Source: Deltaproteobacteria bacterium (lineage in GTDB: Bacteria; Myxococcota_A; UBA796; UBA9615). From it: a DNA stretch of 34,034 bases. Made by a program: the position numbers and the translations under genes. The stretch lies in assembly GCA_023954745.1 (NCBI GenBank), contig JAGSHC010000043.1, positions 1 to 34,034 of the forward strand, in the 5' to 3' direction. Shown one piece after another: positions 7,640-14,846 of this stretch. Each line of letters begins with the position of its first letter. Position 1 is the stretch's first letter. The notes beneath the pieces were generated by a model. That model was not told where the DNA came from. It searched no databases and worked only from the letters and a program-made list of their open reading frames with translations.

Positions 7640-9958
7640 CTATCGGTCGGTCGGGGCCGCGGGTTTCAACTGGAGTGAATCAAGGCCCACGTACCCCTGC
7701 CCACGGATCAGGAGCCCCGCGAATCCGTCGATGGGAGCGGGCGCGCTGAAGCGCGTCCTCGTAGAGCCCGCGTTGACGGTCACGGTCTTGCCGTCGACAC
7801 GAATGGCGAGCTTGATCGGGCCCTTTGCCTTGCCCAGATCCTTCTCCGCGACGACGGTCTCTTCAAAGGCGTTCTTCCGGTCGTAGCTCCCCCGGTCGGA
7901 CTCGGTGAGTGACACCCACTGCAGCGTGTGTCCGCGCAGCCGCACCATCCAGCCGCTCATGGGACGAGAGAGCACGTACTCCTCGGTGCGTGGGTCCTTC
8001 TGCTTCTTGCAGTTCACATCGACGAGCCCGAGGAGGATTCCCACCTCGGGCTGCTTGGAGGGAATGTCTCCGGGCTGCAGCCCATCGGGGCGCGTCTCCC
8101 CCCGCACGCCCTTGGGCCAGAAGTCGGCCGCTGGGGAGAAGTCGAGGTGGGTGCTGATGCTGCCCGAGGACAGCGGCCGCGCTCCAAAGAGGGCCAGGGC
8201 CGCCGTCTCTGCGTCCTCCTTCGGCTCGAAGTACCGCAGGTCGTCGGCGCGGAGCGGGTCGGTTCGCGCGCCGGTTCGAAAGGCCCAGGCCGCCTGGTGG
8301 GCCCAGAGGGGCTCGTCGCCGAGGAGCACGTAGTCGTCCATGTCCACCTCGCGGGCCCTGTTCAGCTTTTCGAGGCCCTCGGGTGTGGGCCGAGCGCCTC
8401 TGAAGTGCTCGGCGCCGTACTTCACGGTGGGTCCGTGGGACCACGACATCTCGGGGGCGAGCAGCAGCCACTCGCGCATCAGCGCCTCGTCCTTTGCCGC
8501 GGCCAACAGCTCAGCGAGCTCCTTGTTGTCCTCGATGTCCTCGGCGATGCCACGCACGGCGCCCGCGTGCGTCTGCCGCTTGCTGCGGGCGGCCAGGAGC
8601 CGGGTGCTGTCGTCGAGGCGCAGCACAGCGCGGTACGCCTCGATGAGCTTCTCCTCCATCTCCTCGCGCCAATAGTCTTTCGCCCCGATCTCGGCCCCTT
8701 GACGGGCCAGCTCCTCGAGGAGCGCGACCTCTTCGGCACGATCGAGGTGCAGGCGTCGCGCGGTCCAACTCGGGTAGCGCATGTCGGAGAGCAAGGCGTT
8801 CACCCGGTTCTCCGGGTAGTCGGCCCCGTAGCGCCACAGGTGCTCCCGCGCTCCGGAGAAGTCCTCGTCGAACTCCCCGGGCTCCGGCAGTCCGCGCCAG
8901 AATCGGTCCGACACCATCCGGGGCAGGGCAGGCCACTCGTTGCTCGCCTCGGCGAACCAGGCCTGGGTCAGCGCGTCGGCCGTGCGCTGCATGGCGAAGC
9001 GGTCTTCCACCGCCCGCAGCTCGTGCAGCTTGCCCGCATTCCGGCCGACGTTTCCGTAGGCCACCGCGAGCAGGTAGAGGGCGGTGAGGCGCTCCTCCCG
9101 GGCGTCGGCCTCTTGCTTCTCGGCCTGCCCCCAGAGCCTGGCGAGTACGCCGCTGAGGTCCTGGCGCTCCTTGTCTTCCAGAAGCCGCTCGCGTTCGCGC
9201 CGACCGGCCTCGAGCTGGACGGAGCGCGCCCGCAGCTCCGAGACGATGCGCTCGTAGTCGCCAAGGGTGTAGGCGGCGAGCTGGAAGTCCGTGTCGGTGG
9301 TCGCGGCCGTCCGGAGCTTGGCGAGTGCCTCGTCGTAGTCTCTGGAGTCAAAGGCGGACAGGCCCTCGGAGAACGCGCGAAAGGCTCCGAAGTCGGCGGT
9401 GTGAATGCGGGCCAGCTTCGCCCGGACCTTCGGCTCCAGGGTGCCGCCTCCAGCCGTGGCGAGGGAGCTGGCGAGCTGCTTTGCGAGGTCCTTCTCGAGC
9501 TCGAAGAAGGCGTCGCGCTCCCCGTCCACGGCCGTGGCGAGCAGGACCTCCCCTCGGAGATCGACGAGGCGGGCGTCGATCTGCATCCGGCCGCCGTCCA
9601 CCACGAAGGTGCCGGTGAGCATGTGGGTGACGCCGAGCACCTTGCCCAGCTCCACGGCGGTGGTGGGGTCCACGTACTCGGACTGCTGGAGGTCCAGCTC
9701 GCTCACGACTTCGGCGAGTCGCTCCCGCTCGACGAGGGTGAGGCCGCTGACGAAGGAGAGGTCGGTGATGAGCATGGACTGGAGTCCCTTGCCCAGGGGC
9801 GCCAGCGCCGGATCCGTGGATGCGCTCGTGAAGTCGAGGACGGCCACCCGCATGCCCGCATTGGCGGTCGCCTGGGGCGTCGCGGACCAGACCGCGAGGA
9901 GGGCAAGGGCCGCAATCGGGTACAGAAGGGCCTTGTTTCCAGCAAAACTCGTGGTCAT
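7640..9958 (-). CDS. Exported CsgG/FlgO-like protein with C-terminal beta-sandwich
   Basis: 772-aa exported protein. A signal peptide covers about 1-34 (LLYPIAALALLAVWSA, ending ATANA); there is no lipobox Cys. Residues 36-167 match the CsgG/FlgO/TolB-N-like family: MRVAVLDFTS, LITDLSFVSGLTLVERERL, LGKVLGVTHMLTGTFVVDGG, MQIDARLVDLRGE. In that family this domain sits in the periplasm, often in outer-membrane secretion or assembly systems. A TPR-like helical region follows (about 190-560), containing GLSAFDSRDYDEALAKL. The last 180 residues look like a LamG/DUF1080-type beta-sandwich (WMVRLRGHTLQWVSL, IKLAIRVDGKTVTVN, GFAGLLIRGQGYVGLDSL). It is much longer than CsgG (about 270 aa). The role may be envelope assembly or carbohydrate binding; exact function unknown. 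Confidence 0.88.
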   Translation of the reverse strand: MTTSFAGNKALLYPIAALALLAVWSATPQATANAGMRVAVLDFTSASTDPALAPLGKGLQSMLITDLSFVSGLTLVERERLAEVVSELDLQQSEYVDPTTAVELGKVLGVTHMLTGTFVVDGGRMQIDARLVDLRGEVLLATAVDGERDAFFELEKDLAKQLASSLATAGGGTLEPKVRAKLARIHTADFGAFRAFSEGLSAFDSRDYDEALAKLRTAATTDTDFQLAAYTLGDYERIVSELRARSVQLEAGRRERERLLEDKERQDLSGVLARLWGQAEKQEADAREERLTALYLLAVAYGNVGRNAGKLHELRAVEDRFAMQRTADALTQAWFAEASNEWPALPRMVSDRFWRGLPEPGEFDEDFSGAREHLWRYGADYPENRVNALLSDMRYPSWTARRLHLDRAEEVALLEELARQGAEIGAKDYWREEMEEKLIEAYRAVLRLDDSTRLLAARSKRQTHAGAVRGIAEDIEDNKELAELLAAAKDEALMREWLLLAPEMSWSHGPTVKYGAEHFRGARPTPEGLEKLNRAREVDMDDYVLLGDEPLWAHQAAWAFRTGARTDPLRADDLRYFEPKEDAETAALALFGARPLSSGSISTHLDFSPAADFWPKGVRGETRPDGLQPGDIPSKQPEVGILLGLVDVNCKKQKDPRTEEYVLSRPMSGWMVRLRGHTLQWVSLTESDRGSYDRKNAFEETVVAEKDLGKAKGPIKLAIRVDGKTVTVNAGSTRTRFSAPAPIDGFAGLLIRGQGYVGLDSLQLKPAAPTDR

Positions 9959-10030
9959 GTGGGGGCGATCCTACCCACACGGCTCAAAAGCGACCGGGCA
10001 AGCTGCCGGACAGATCGGCCAGGAGACCCA

Positions 10031-10624
10031 ATGAACAACATGAACACCTCGATCCTTCTCGCTCTCCTTCTCGGTCTCGCCGGGTGTAGTTCTCCCCCCA
10101 GCGGGAATCTGATCATCGGGGACGATGACGACGCGGTCGGGGACGATGACGACGCGGTGGGAGACGACGACGACTCCGTGGGGGATGACGACGACTCCGT
10201 GGGGGACGACGACGACGCGGCAGGGAATCCCTTTGAGGGGACCTGGTTCGGCGGGATGGGGATCTTCAGCGACGAGCAGGGCTTCGAGATCTGCGAGGGC
10301 AAGTCCGTGTTCGAGGTGGACTCCGCCGGCGACATGGTCGGCAACGGCTCCTGCGATCTGCCCGGAGGACCCGGGGGGGGCGGAGACGCCGAGTTCGAGT
10401 TTGGAGGCTCGCTCGATGACGAGGGGCAGCTCTCCTCCGGCGTCGTCCTCTTCAACCGTGGAGACTCGGTTCAGGAGTACGAGCTCGGCGGCGGCGTCTT
10501 CGAGGAGCAAGGCGACGAGGTCCTCTACGTCACCTGGGGGATGACCTTCGGTGGAGGTGGCGGCGGCTTCCAAGTGACCGGCGAGGGGTACGCCTGGCGC
10601 GACTTCGACGGCAACGGCTTCTAG
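10031..10624 (+). CDS. Lipoprotein with GDDDD heptad repeats
   Basis: 197-aa predicted lipoprotein. The signal peptide has lipobox LAGC with acylated Cys19. Residues 30-64 are five copies of a GDDDD-(A/S)-(V/A) heptad, forming a long acidic tether. The remainder is Gly- and acid-rich and beta-like (FEGTWFGGMGIF, GEGYAWRDFDGNGF), possibly a small barrel or calycin-like domain. ATG 10031 was chosen because AGGAG ends 6 bases upstream. The gene is divergent from the CsgG-like gene (72-base gap) and convergent with the NHL lipoprotein. The acidic heptads could bind Ca2+ or act as a spacer from the outer membrane. No enzyme motif is seen. Confidence 0.88.
   Translation: MNNMNTSILLALLLGLAGCSSPPSGNLIIGDDDDAVGDDDDAVGDDDDSVGDDDDSVGDDDDAAGNPFEGTWFGGMGIFSDEQGFEICEGKSVFEVDSAGDMVGNGSCDLPGGPGGGGDAEFEFGGSLDDEGQLSSGVVLFNRGDSVQEYELGGGVFEEQGDEVLYVTWGMTFGGGGGGFQVTGEGYAWRDFDGNGF
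10118..10222 (+). repeat. 21-bp tandem repeat coding GDDDD heptads
   Basis: Five in-frame 21-bp units (GGN GAY GAY GAY GAY plus two codons) within the lipoprotein gene. The units differ at synonymous sites, so the array is not a recent slippage product throughout. Confidence 0.9.
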
Positions 10625-10659
10625 GCCAGCGGGGGCGCCGATGGCGGCGCAACCCCCAA

Positions 10660-10702
10660 GCAGAAGGCCCCGGCGAGAGTGACTCTCGCCGGGGCCTTCT
10701 GC
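10660..10702. terminator. Perfect 21-bp inverted repeat between convergent genes
   Basis: The arms 10660-10680 and 10682-10702 are exact reverse complements of 21 bases, separated by one base (10681). The core is AAGGCCCCGGCGAGAG with its complement. It lies 36 bases after the plus-strand stop and 30 bases beyond the minus-strand stop at 10732. It should form a very stable RNA hairpin in both directions and so terminate both transcripts or protect their 3' ends. No T-tract follows on either strand. Confidence 0.75.
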
Positions 10703-10731
10703 GTCGGGCCGCGGAGGGCGGCCGTCGGGGA

Positions 10732-11877
10732 CTACTCGCCCGAGGGCACGCTGATCCGGAGGACCTCGTCGTTCTCGGCGTCGACGACCCAGAGGTTGCC
10801 GTCACCGTCGAACTCCATGCCCATGAGGGCGCCGTCTTCCATGCCGGTGTCGAGGTAGTCGATGAGGTTGCCGTCCATGTCGAAGGCCCAGATCCGCCCG
10901 CTGCGGTTGTCGTTGGTGAAGATCATGTCGTCGTGAATGGCGAGGCCCGAGGGCCGACCCATCTCGTCGATGCTCTCGCCGTCCACCAGCGTCCAGCAGT
11001 CGCCGCCCTCGTACGCCACCTGGCGCTGGATGCCGTCGTAGTTGGGGCTGATGTTGCCGCCCTGCTCGCCGCTGCGCGCGTCGTGCACCGCGATGCGGTT
11101 GTTGCCGGTGTCCGCGAAGACGACATAGTCGTTGTCGTGGTCGTACTCCATGTGCGAGGGGATGTCCTCGCGCCAGCGCACCTCACCCTCGACGTGCCGC
11201 TCGATCTCGCCGTCGCTGTGATCCGCCCCGCCGGGGCCGTGGTCGTCGTTGAAGAAGTAGCGGGTGAGGCTGTCGTTGTAGCCGTCGAAGATCCAGAAGG
11301 TCCGGTCCTCTTCCCAGGCGATGCCCATCCCATTGGGGCTGTTGTGCAGCATGTCGAGGTGACCGCCGTGGCCACCGTCGTAGATGTCCAGGTCGTCCGT
11401 CCACAGGGTGGGCCCCATGAAGTCCTCGGGCGTGCCGTTCGGGCCCTGGGTCAGGTCGTCGGTCTCGTGGATGGAGGCCCAGGTGCCGTCGTCCGCGAAG
11501 GCGAGGGCCGATGGCTGCGCCAGGAAGTGCGCCGAGCCGCCGGTGTTGCCGCGGTAGACCGACTCCTGGTCGTCCGTGCCGGCGTCCAGGAGGATGACGG
11601 AGCTGTCGTCGCCCCGGTTCACGATCCACAGCTCGTCGTCGCGCTGCGGGTGGAACTCGAGGTCACGGGGGATGAACAGACCGTCGGAGTCGTCAGCCAT
11701 CACGTCGACCGTGAGCTCGGAGATGTCGTGGGAGCCGCCGCCCAGGATGGCGACGCTGTCGTCGTCGTCGCCGCCGCCGCCGCCGTTGCCGCTGGGGTCA
11801 CAGCCCGTGGCGATGAACGTGGACAGGCCGAGGGCGCAGAGGAGCGAGGTGCGGCCGAGAAACTGAAGGTCGAGCAT
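10732..11877 (-). CDS. NHL/beta-propeller-like lipoprotein
   Basis: 381-aa predicted lipoprotein with lipobox IATGC (Cys26), followed by a Gly5-Asp4 linker (GGGGGDDDDS). The mature part has repeated strand blades typical of NHL or six-bladed propellers, for example PRDLEFHPQRDDELWIVNRG near the start, PSGLAIHDDMIFTNDN, and MGMEFDGDGNLWVVDAENDE near the end. It is rich in Asp, His and Trp. Its place is the cell envelope, with binding or propeller-type lyase/hydrolase activity possible; no catalytic set is identified. ATG 11877 was preferred over 11931 because GGGAGA lies 5 bases upstream and the signal peptide begins there. It follows the radical SAM-like gene on the same strand after 93 bases. 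Confidence 0.88.
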   Translation of the reverse strand: MLDLQFLGRTSLLCALGLSTFIATGCDPSGNGGGGGDDDDSVAILGGGSHDISELTVDVMADDSDGLFIPRDLEFHPQRDDELWIVNRGDDSSVILLDAGTDDQESVYRGNTGGSAHFLAQPSALAFADDGTWASIHETDDLTQGPNGTPEDFMGPTLWTDDLDIYDGGHGGHLDMLHNSPNGMGIAWEEDRTFWIFDGYNDSLTRYFFNDDHGPGGADHSDGEIERHVEGEVRWREDIPSHMEYDHDNDYVVFADTGNNRIAVHDARSGEQGGNISPNYDGIQRQVAYEGGDCWTLVDGESIDEMGRPSGLAIHDDMIFTNDNRSGRIWAFDMDGNLIDYLDTGMEDGALMGMEFDGDGNLWVVDAENDEVLRISVPSGE

Positions 11878-11922
11878 CGATTCTCCCAAAGAAGTGCTGC
11901 GTGACTGTAAGCGTTGGAGGGC

Positions 11923-11954
11923 GCGTGGCAAGTCAAGGATTCGCCACGCCTTTT
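11923..11954. terminator. Possible terminator hairpin
   Basis: A 7-bp inverted repeat, GCGTGGC (11923-11929) and GCCACGC (11943-11949), has a 13-base loop and lies just after the stop of the radical SAM-like gene on the minus strand. The T-run (CTTTTC, 11950-11955) is on the plus-strand side, so for the minus-strand transcript it is a hairpin without U-tract. It may weaken read-through into the NHL lipoprotein gene. Confidence 0.3.
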
Positions 11955-11970
11955 CAAATCCTGATTGATG

Positions 11971-13290
11971 TCAGATCCACTGGCGGGTGCGACTCATGCG
12001 CAGAGCCATGCGCGTCATGTCCCCCAGGGGCAGCTCGCCGCTCCGCACGAACCCGACGTCATGTTGAAGCCGGAAGAGCCGTTCGAACAGCCCATCGGCG
12101 GTTTGACTCATGGCCGACACCACCGCCTTCTCGAGCCAGGGCATCTGCGCGGCGTAGGGCACGAGCCAGGCCAGTCGCTGCAGCTCGGGGCTGGTGACCG
12201 CATCCGGATCGTCCCAGAGGGTGAAGCAGAACGCGTGGTCCGGGCGGAGTCGAGCCACCAGCTCGACGGTGCGCACGGCGCTGTCGGGCGTCTCGCCCGG
12301 CACGCCCAGGAAGCTCACCGTCTGGACACGGATGCCCCGCTCCCGCAGACGCGCCACCACGGCCTCGACTTGCTCGTCAGGGATGGCGGTGCCCGCGACC
12401 TGTTGTCGGAGCTCCGGGTCGCCAGACTCGATCCCGAGCCGGACGGTGTCGCAGCCAGCGTCTGCGAGCTGGTCGATCACCCGGGGGGGCAGCTGGTCGG
12501 GCCGCGCCATGCAGCCAAAGGGCAGCTCCACCTCGACCGTGTAGCGCTCGAGGAAGGCAGCGAGCCAGGCGTGGTCGCCACACACCGAGTCGTCGCGAAA
12601 CCCGAAGCGCGTGTAGAAGGGCCGCCGCTGCTTCATCATCTGCACGCGGGAGATCGCCCCCTGCACGCTGTGCTTCCGGGCGGGGGCGAACCTGCGCCGA
12701 AGCTCCGCCGCGCCGATGCGGAAGCCGGCGTGCAGGTTCTCTACGGTGCCGCGGCCCAGGAGGATCGGCGCGGTCTTCTGGTCCTGTACGAAGCGGTAGC
12801 GGCGGTAGATCTCGAAGTCGGCCGCCGGCGTCTCATCGAGGTCGCCCACCGGCTCCCTCGGGGGGCCGGCGTCGAGGGCACCCTCGTGGACACCCACCGT
12901 GCCCATGCAGCCGCGCAGGGTCTTCTCCAGGCTGATACGCCACAGAAGCTCCGAGACCGTCTCGTCCGGGTCGCCCGGCAAGACGAAGTCCACGCCGTCC
13001 AGCAACGCCAACTCCGGATGACTGCTGGGGAACTCTCCGATGAAGCACACCGGTGGTCCTCCCAGGGCTCGGCTCAGGGCCGCTCCCGTGGCTCGGGCCC
13101 AGTCGACGAACCCCCCGGCGACATGGACCACCAACAGTCCGGGAGCGAAGCGGCGGACAGCCCCCACCACATCGCGCTCCGCCCCGGGGAGGAAGACGCG
13201 GGCCGAGTGCCCCCGGAACACGGCCTGGGCGGCGACGACGGCGACGTAGGGATCCGGCAGAGGATCCTTCTGGAGGAAGGCGACACGCAT
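11971..13290 (-). CDS. Radical SAM-like protein lacking all cluster cysteines
   Basis: 439-aa protein with the layout of B12-binding-type radical SAM enzymes. An N-terminal Rossmann-like region (1-110; VCFIGEFPSSHPE, GVDFVLPGDPDE) replaces the cobalamin domain. A TIM-barrel-like part follows, containing LADAGCDTVRLGIESGDPEL and VQTVSFLGVPGETPDSAV, which match the family's GIESG and G-PGET signatures. At the position of the [4Fe-4S] motif (RGC-x3-C-x2-C) it reads GRGTVENLHAGF (179-190), with Thr182, Leu186 and Gly189 where Cys is expected, and none for a CX4CX2C register either. The frame is intact, so this is not a sequencing break. It begins 13 bases after the intact radical SAM gene and may be its partner subunit or substrate-binding homologue. 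No clear Shine-Dalgarno sequence precedes ATG 13290. Confidence 0.85.
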   Translation of the reverse strand: MRVAFLQKDPLPDPYVAVVAAQAVFRGHSARVFLPGAERDVVGAVRRFAPGLLVVHVAGGFVDWARATGAALSRALGGPPVCFIGEFPSSHPELALLDGVDFVLPGDPDETVSELLWRISLEKTLRGCMGTVGVHEGALDAGPPREPVGDLDETPAADFEIYRRYRFVQDQKTAPILLGRGTVENLHAGFRIGAAELRRRFAPARKHSVQGAISRVQMMKQRRPFYTRFGFRDDSVCGDHAWLAAFLERYTVEVELPFGCMARPDQLPPRVIDQLADAGCDTVRLGIESGDPELRQQVAGTAIPDEQVEAVVARLRERGIRVQTVSFLGVPGETPDSAVRTVELVARLRPDHAFCFTLWDDPDAVTSPELQRLAWLVPYAAQMPWLEKAVVSAMSQTADGLFERLFRLQHDVGFVRSGELPLGDMTRMALRMSRTRQWI

Positions 13291-13303
13291 GAACTGGGTG
13301 GGG

Positions 13304-14788
13304 TCAGTCGCCGGCGGGGTGCATGCGGCCCGGCGCGACGCGGCGCGCCAGGATGCGGGCGGCGGGGTTGAAGAACTCGGGCCGGAACTGGTCGGCCAGG
13401 GTCAGGGCAGCCTTGATGACGTTCTTCGCCTTCACCGGGTCGGCCGCCATGCGCTTCGCTGTGTGCAGGATGAATCCCGGGTTCAGGTAGAAGCTTCGGT
13501 AGGCGTCCGAGAACGCAGCCTCGACGAACTCCTTGTCCTGCCAGCCCGGCGGCACGAACACCGCTTGCTTCTGGAGCTTGAAGCAGTCGATGTAGTCGTC
13601 CGGCGTCCAGCCCAGCTCTTCCCAGGCGGGCGAGCCGGGAGGGGGCCGGTAGAGCGAGAACACCGCGACGTCGAGCTCCTGGGCCAGCGCGTTCTTGACC
13701 GTGGTCTTCACGCTCTGGGGGGTCGTGCCAGGCACGCCGACCATGAAGAGGCCGATGACGTCGATCCCCGCCTTGTGGGCCGCGCGCACCGCCGCCCCGG
13801 CCGAGGCCACGGTCAGGTCCTTGTTCAGGTCCCTGAGCATGTCGTTGTCCAGGACCTCCATCCCACAGAGCACCTGGTGGCACCCGGCGGCGGCCATGGC
13901 GTTGAAGATTCCCTCGTCAACCTGTGACGCCCGCACGTAACAGGACCACGTGATGGGGTTGCCGCGCTTGCGGAGCTCGGAGCAGAAGTCGTAGATCCAG
14001 TCCTTGCCCACCACGAAGTCGTCGTCGACGAAGGCGACCTCCTTGGCTCCAAAGCGCTGGTTCACTGCGGCGACCTTCTCGGCGGCGACCGCGGGGGAGT
14101 GGCGGCGGTAGCGGTTCTTCAGCCCGAGCGCCGACGTGCAGTAGGTGCACTTCGCGTAGGCGCAGCCGCGGAACATCTCCATGTAGACGGCCGGCGTCTG
14201 CACGACGCGCATGGGCGGTGCCGAGTAGCGCTGGACCTCGAGCAGGTCGTAGGCCGGCAGCGGCATGTCGTCCAGTTCGCGCTGGGGGATGCGGTCGGTG
14301 TTGCGGCGCAGGGTGTCGCCGTCCCGCCACATCGTCCCCGCGACGCCGTCCACCCCCTGTCCGGCCGCCAGTCGCCCGATGAGCTCGACTGCAGTCTCCT
14401 CACCCTCGCCCATGCAGGCGATGTCCACGTGAGGGTTCTCCATCACGTGCTCGGGGAAGAGGCTCGGGTGAGGTCCTCCGACGAAGATGGGCACGTCAAA
14501 GGTCTGCTTGAGGCGGGTGGCGATCTCGGACGCCGCGGGCCAGAGGATCGTCGTGCTCGAGATGCCGATGGCCTCGGGGCCAAAGCGGCGCAGGTACTCG
14601 ACGATCCCGGAGGCGTCGATGTCCAGCGCGGGCGCGTCGACGACCTGCACCTCGTGTCCGGCTTCTCGGAGGCACGCGGCCACACAGATGGCCCCCAGGG
14701 GCACGGCGTTGTGAAACGCTCGGCGCCGCATCATGCCGTACAGCATGCGCCCGTAGTCGAACGGCGGGACGACGATTGAGACCTTCAC
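13304..14788 (-). CDS. B12-type radical SAM protein
   Basis: 494-aa cytoplasmic enzyme. Residues 1-150 form a cobalamin-binding-type Rossmann domain (PLGAICVAACLREAGHEV, IGISSTTILWP, PIFVGGPHPSLFPE, CMGEGEETA). The radical SAM cluster motif is RGCAYAKCTYC with Cys209, Cys214 and Cys217, a CX4CX2C spacing instead of the usual CX3CX2C. Barrel signatures follow: AFVDDDFVVGKDW, GCHQVLCGMEVLD, VIGLFMVGVPGTTPQS. Such enzymes use SAM cleavage for methylations or rearrangements on unactivated carbon; the substrate here is unknown. GTG 14788 follows GAGGAG by 5 bases. It lies 58 bases after the globin lipoprotein gene and 13 before the cluster-less homologue, all on one strand. Confidence 0.9.
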   Translation of the reverse strand: MKVSIVVPPFDYGRMLYGMMRRRAFHNAVPLGAICVAACLREAGHEVQVVDAPALDIDASGIVEYLRRFGPEAIGISSTTILWPAASEIATRLKQTFDVPIFVGGPHPSLFPEHVMENPHVDIACMGEGEETAVELIGRLAAGQGVDGVAGTMWRDGDTLRRNTDRIPQRELDDMPLPAYDLLEVQRYSAPPMRVVQTPAVYMEMFRGCAYAKCTYCTSALGLKNRYRRHSPAVAAEKVAAVNQRFGAKEVAFVDDDFVVGKDWIYDFCSELRKRGNPITWSCYVRASQVDEGIFNAMAAAGCHQVLCGMEVLDNDMLRDLNKDLTVASAGAAVRAAHKAGIDVIGLFMVGVPGTTPQSVKTTVKNALAQELDVAVFSLYRPPPGSPAWEELGWTPDDYIDCFKLQKQAVFVPPGWQDKEFVEAAFSDAYRSFYLNPGFILHTAKRMAADPVKAKNVIKAALTLADQFRPEFFNPAARILARRVAPGRMHPAGD

Positions 14789-14846
14789 GGACGCTCCTCT
14801 TGCAGCCGGCCGGCATTGTAGAGCGGGGTTTGGCCGCCAGCCACCG

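Noticed and set aside
7928-10030. Long plus-strand frame opposite the CsgG/FlgO-like gene, running into the GDDDD lipoprotein
   Set aside because: The upstream part has no recognisable motif and lies antisense to a convincing gene. The real gene begins at ATG 10031 with its own ribosome site and signal peptide.
12718-12760. Frameshift or sequencing error as cause of the missing radical SAM cysteines
   Set aside because: The frame is continuous, family-like sequence continues on both sides in the same frame, and the neighbouring GRG residues are in register.
11965-13371. 468-aa plus-strand frame opposite the radical SAM-like gene
   Set aside because: No motif is present and it is rich in His/Arg/Gly as expected for antisense of GC-rich coding DNA. 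The minus strand matches a known fold.
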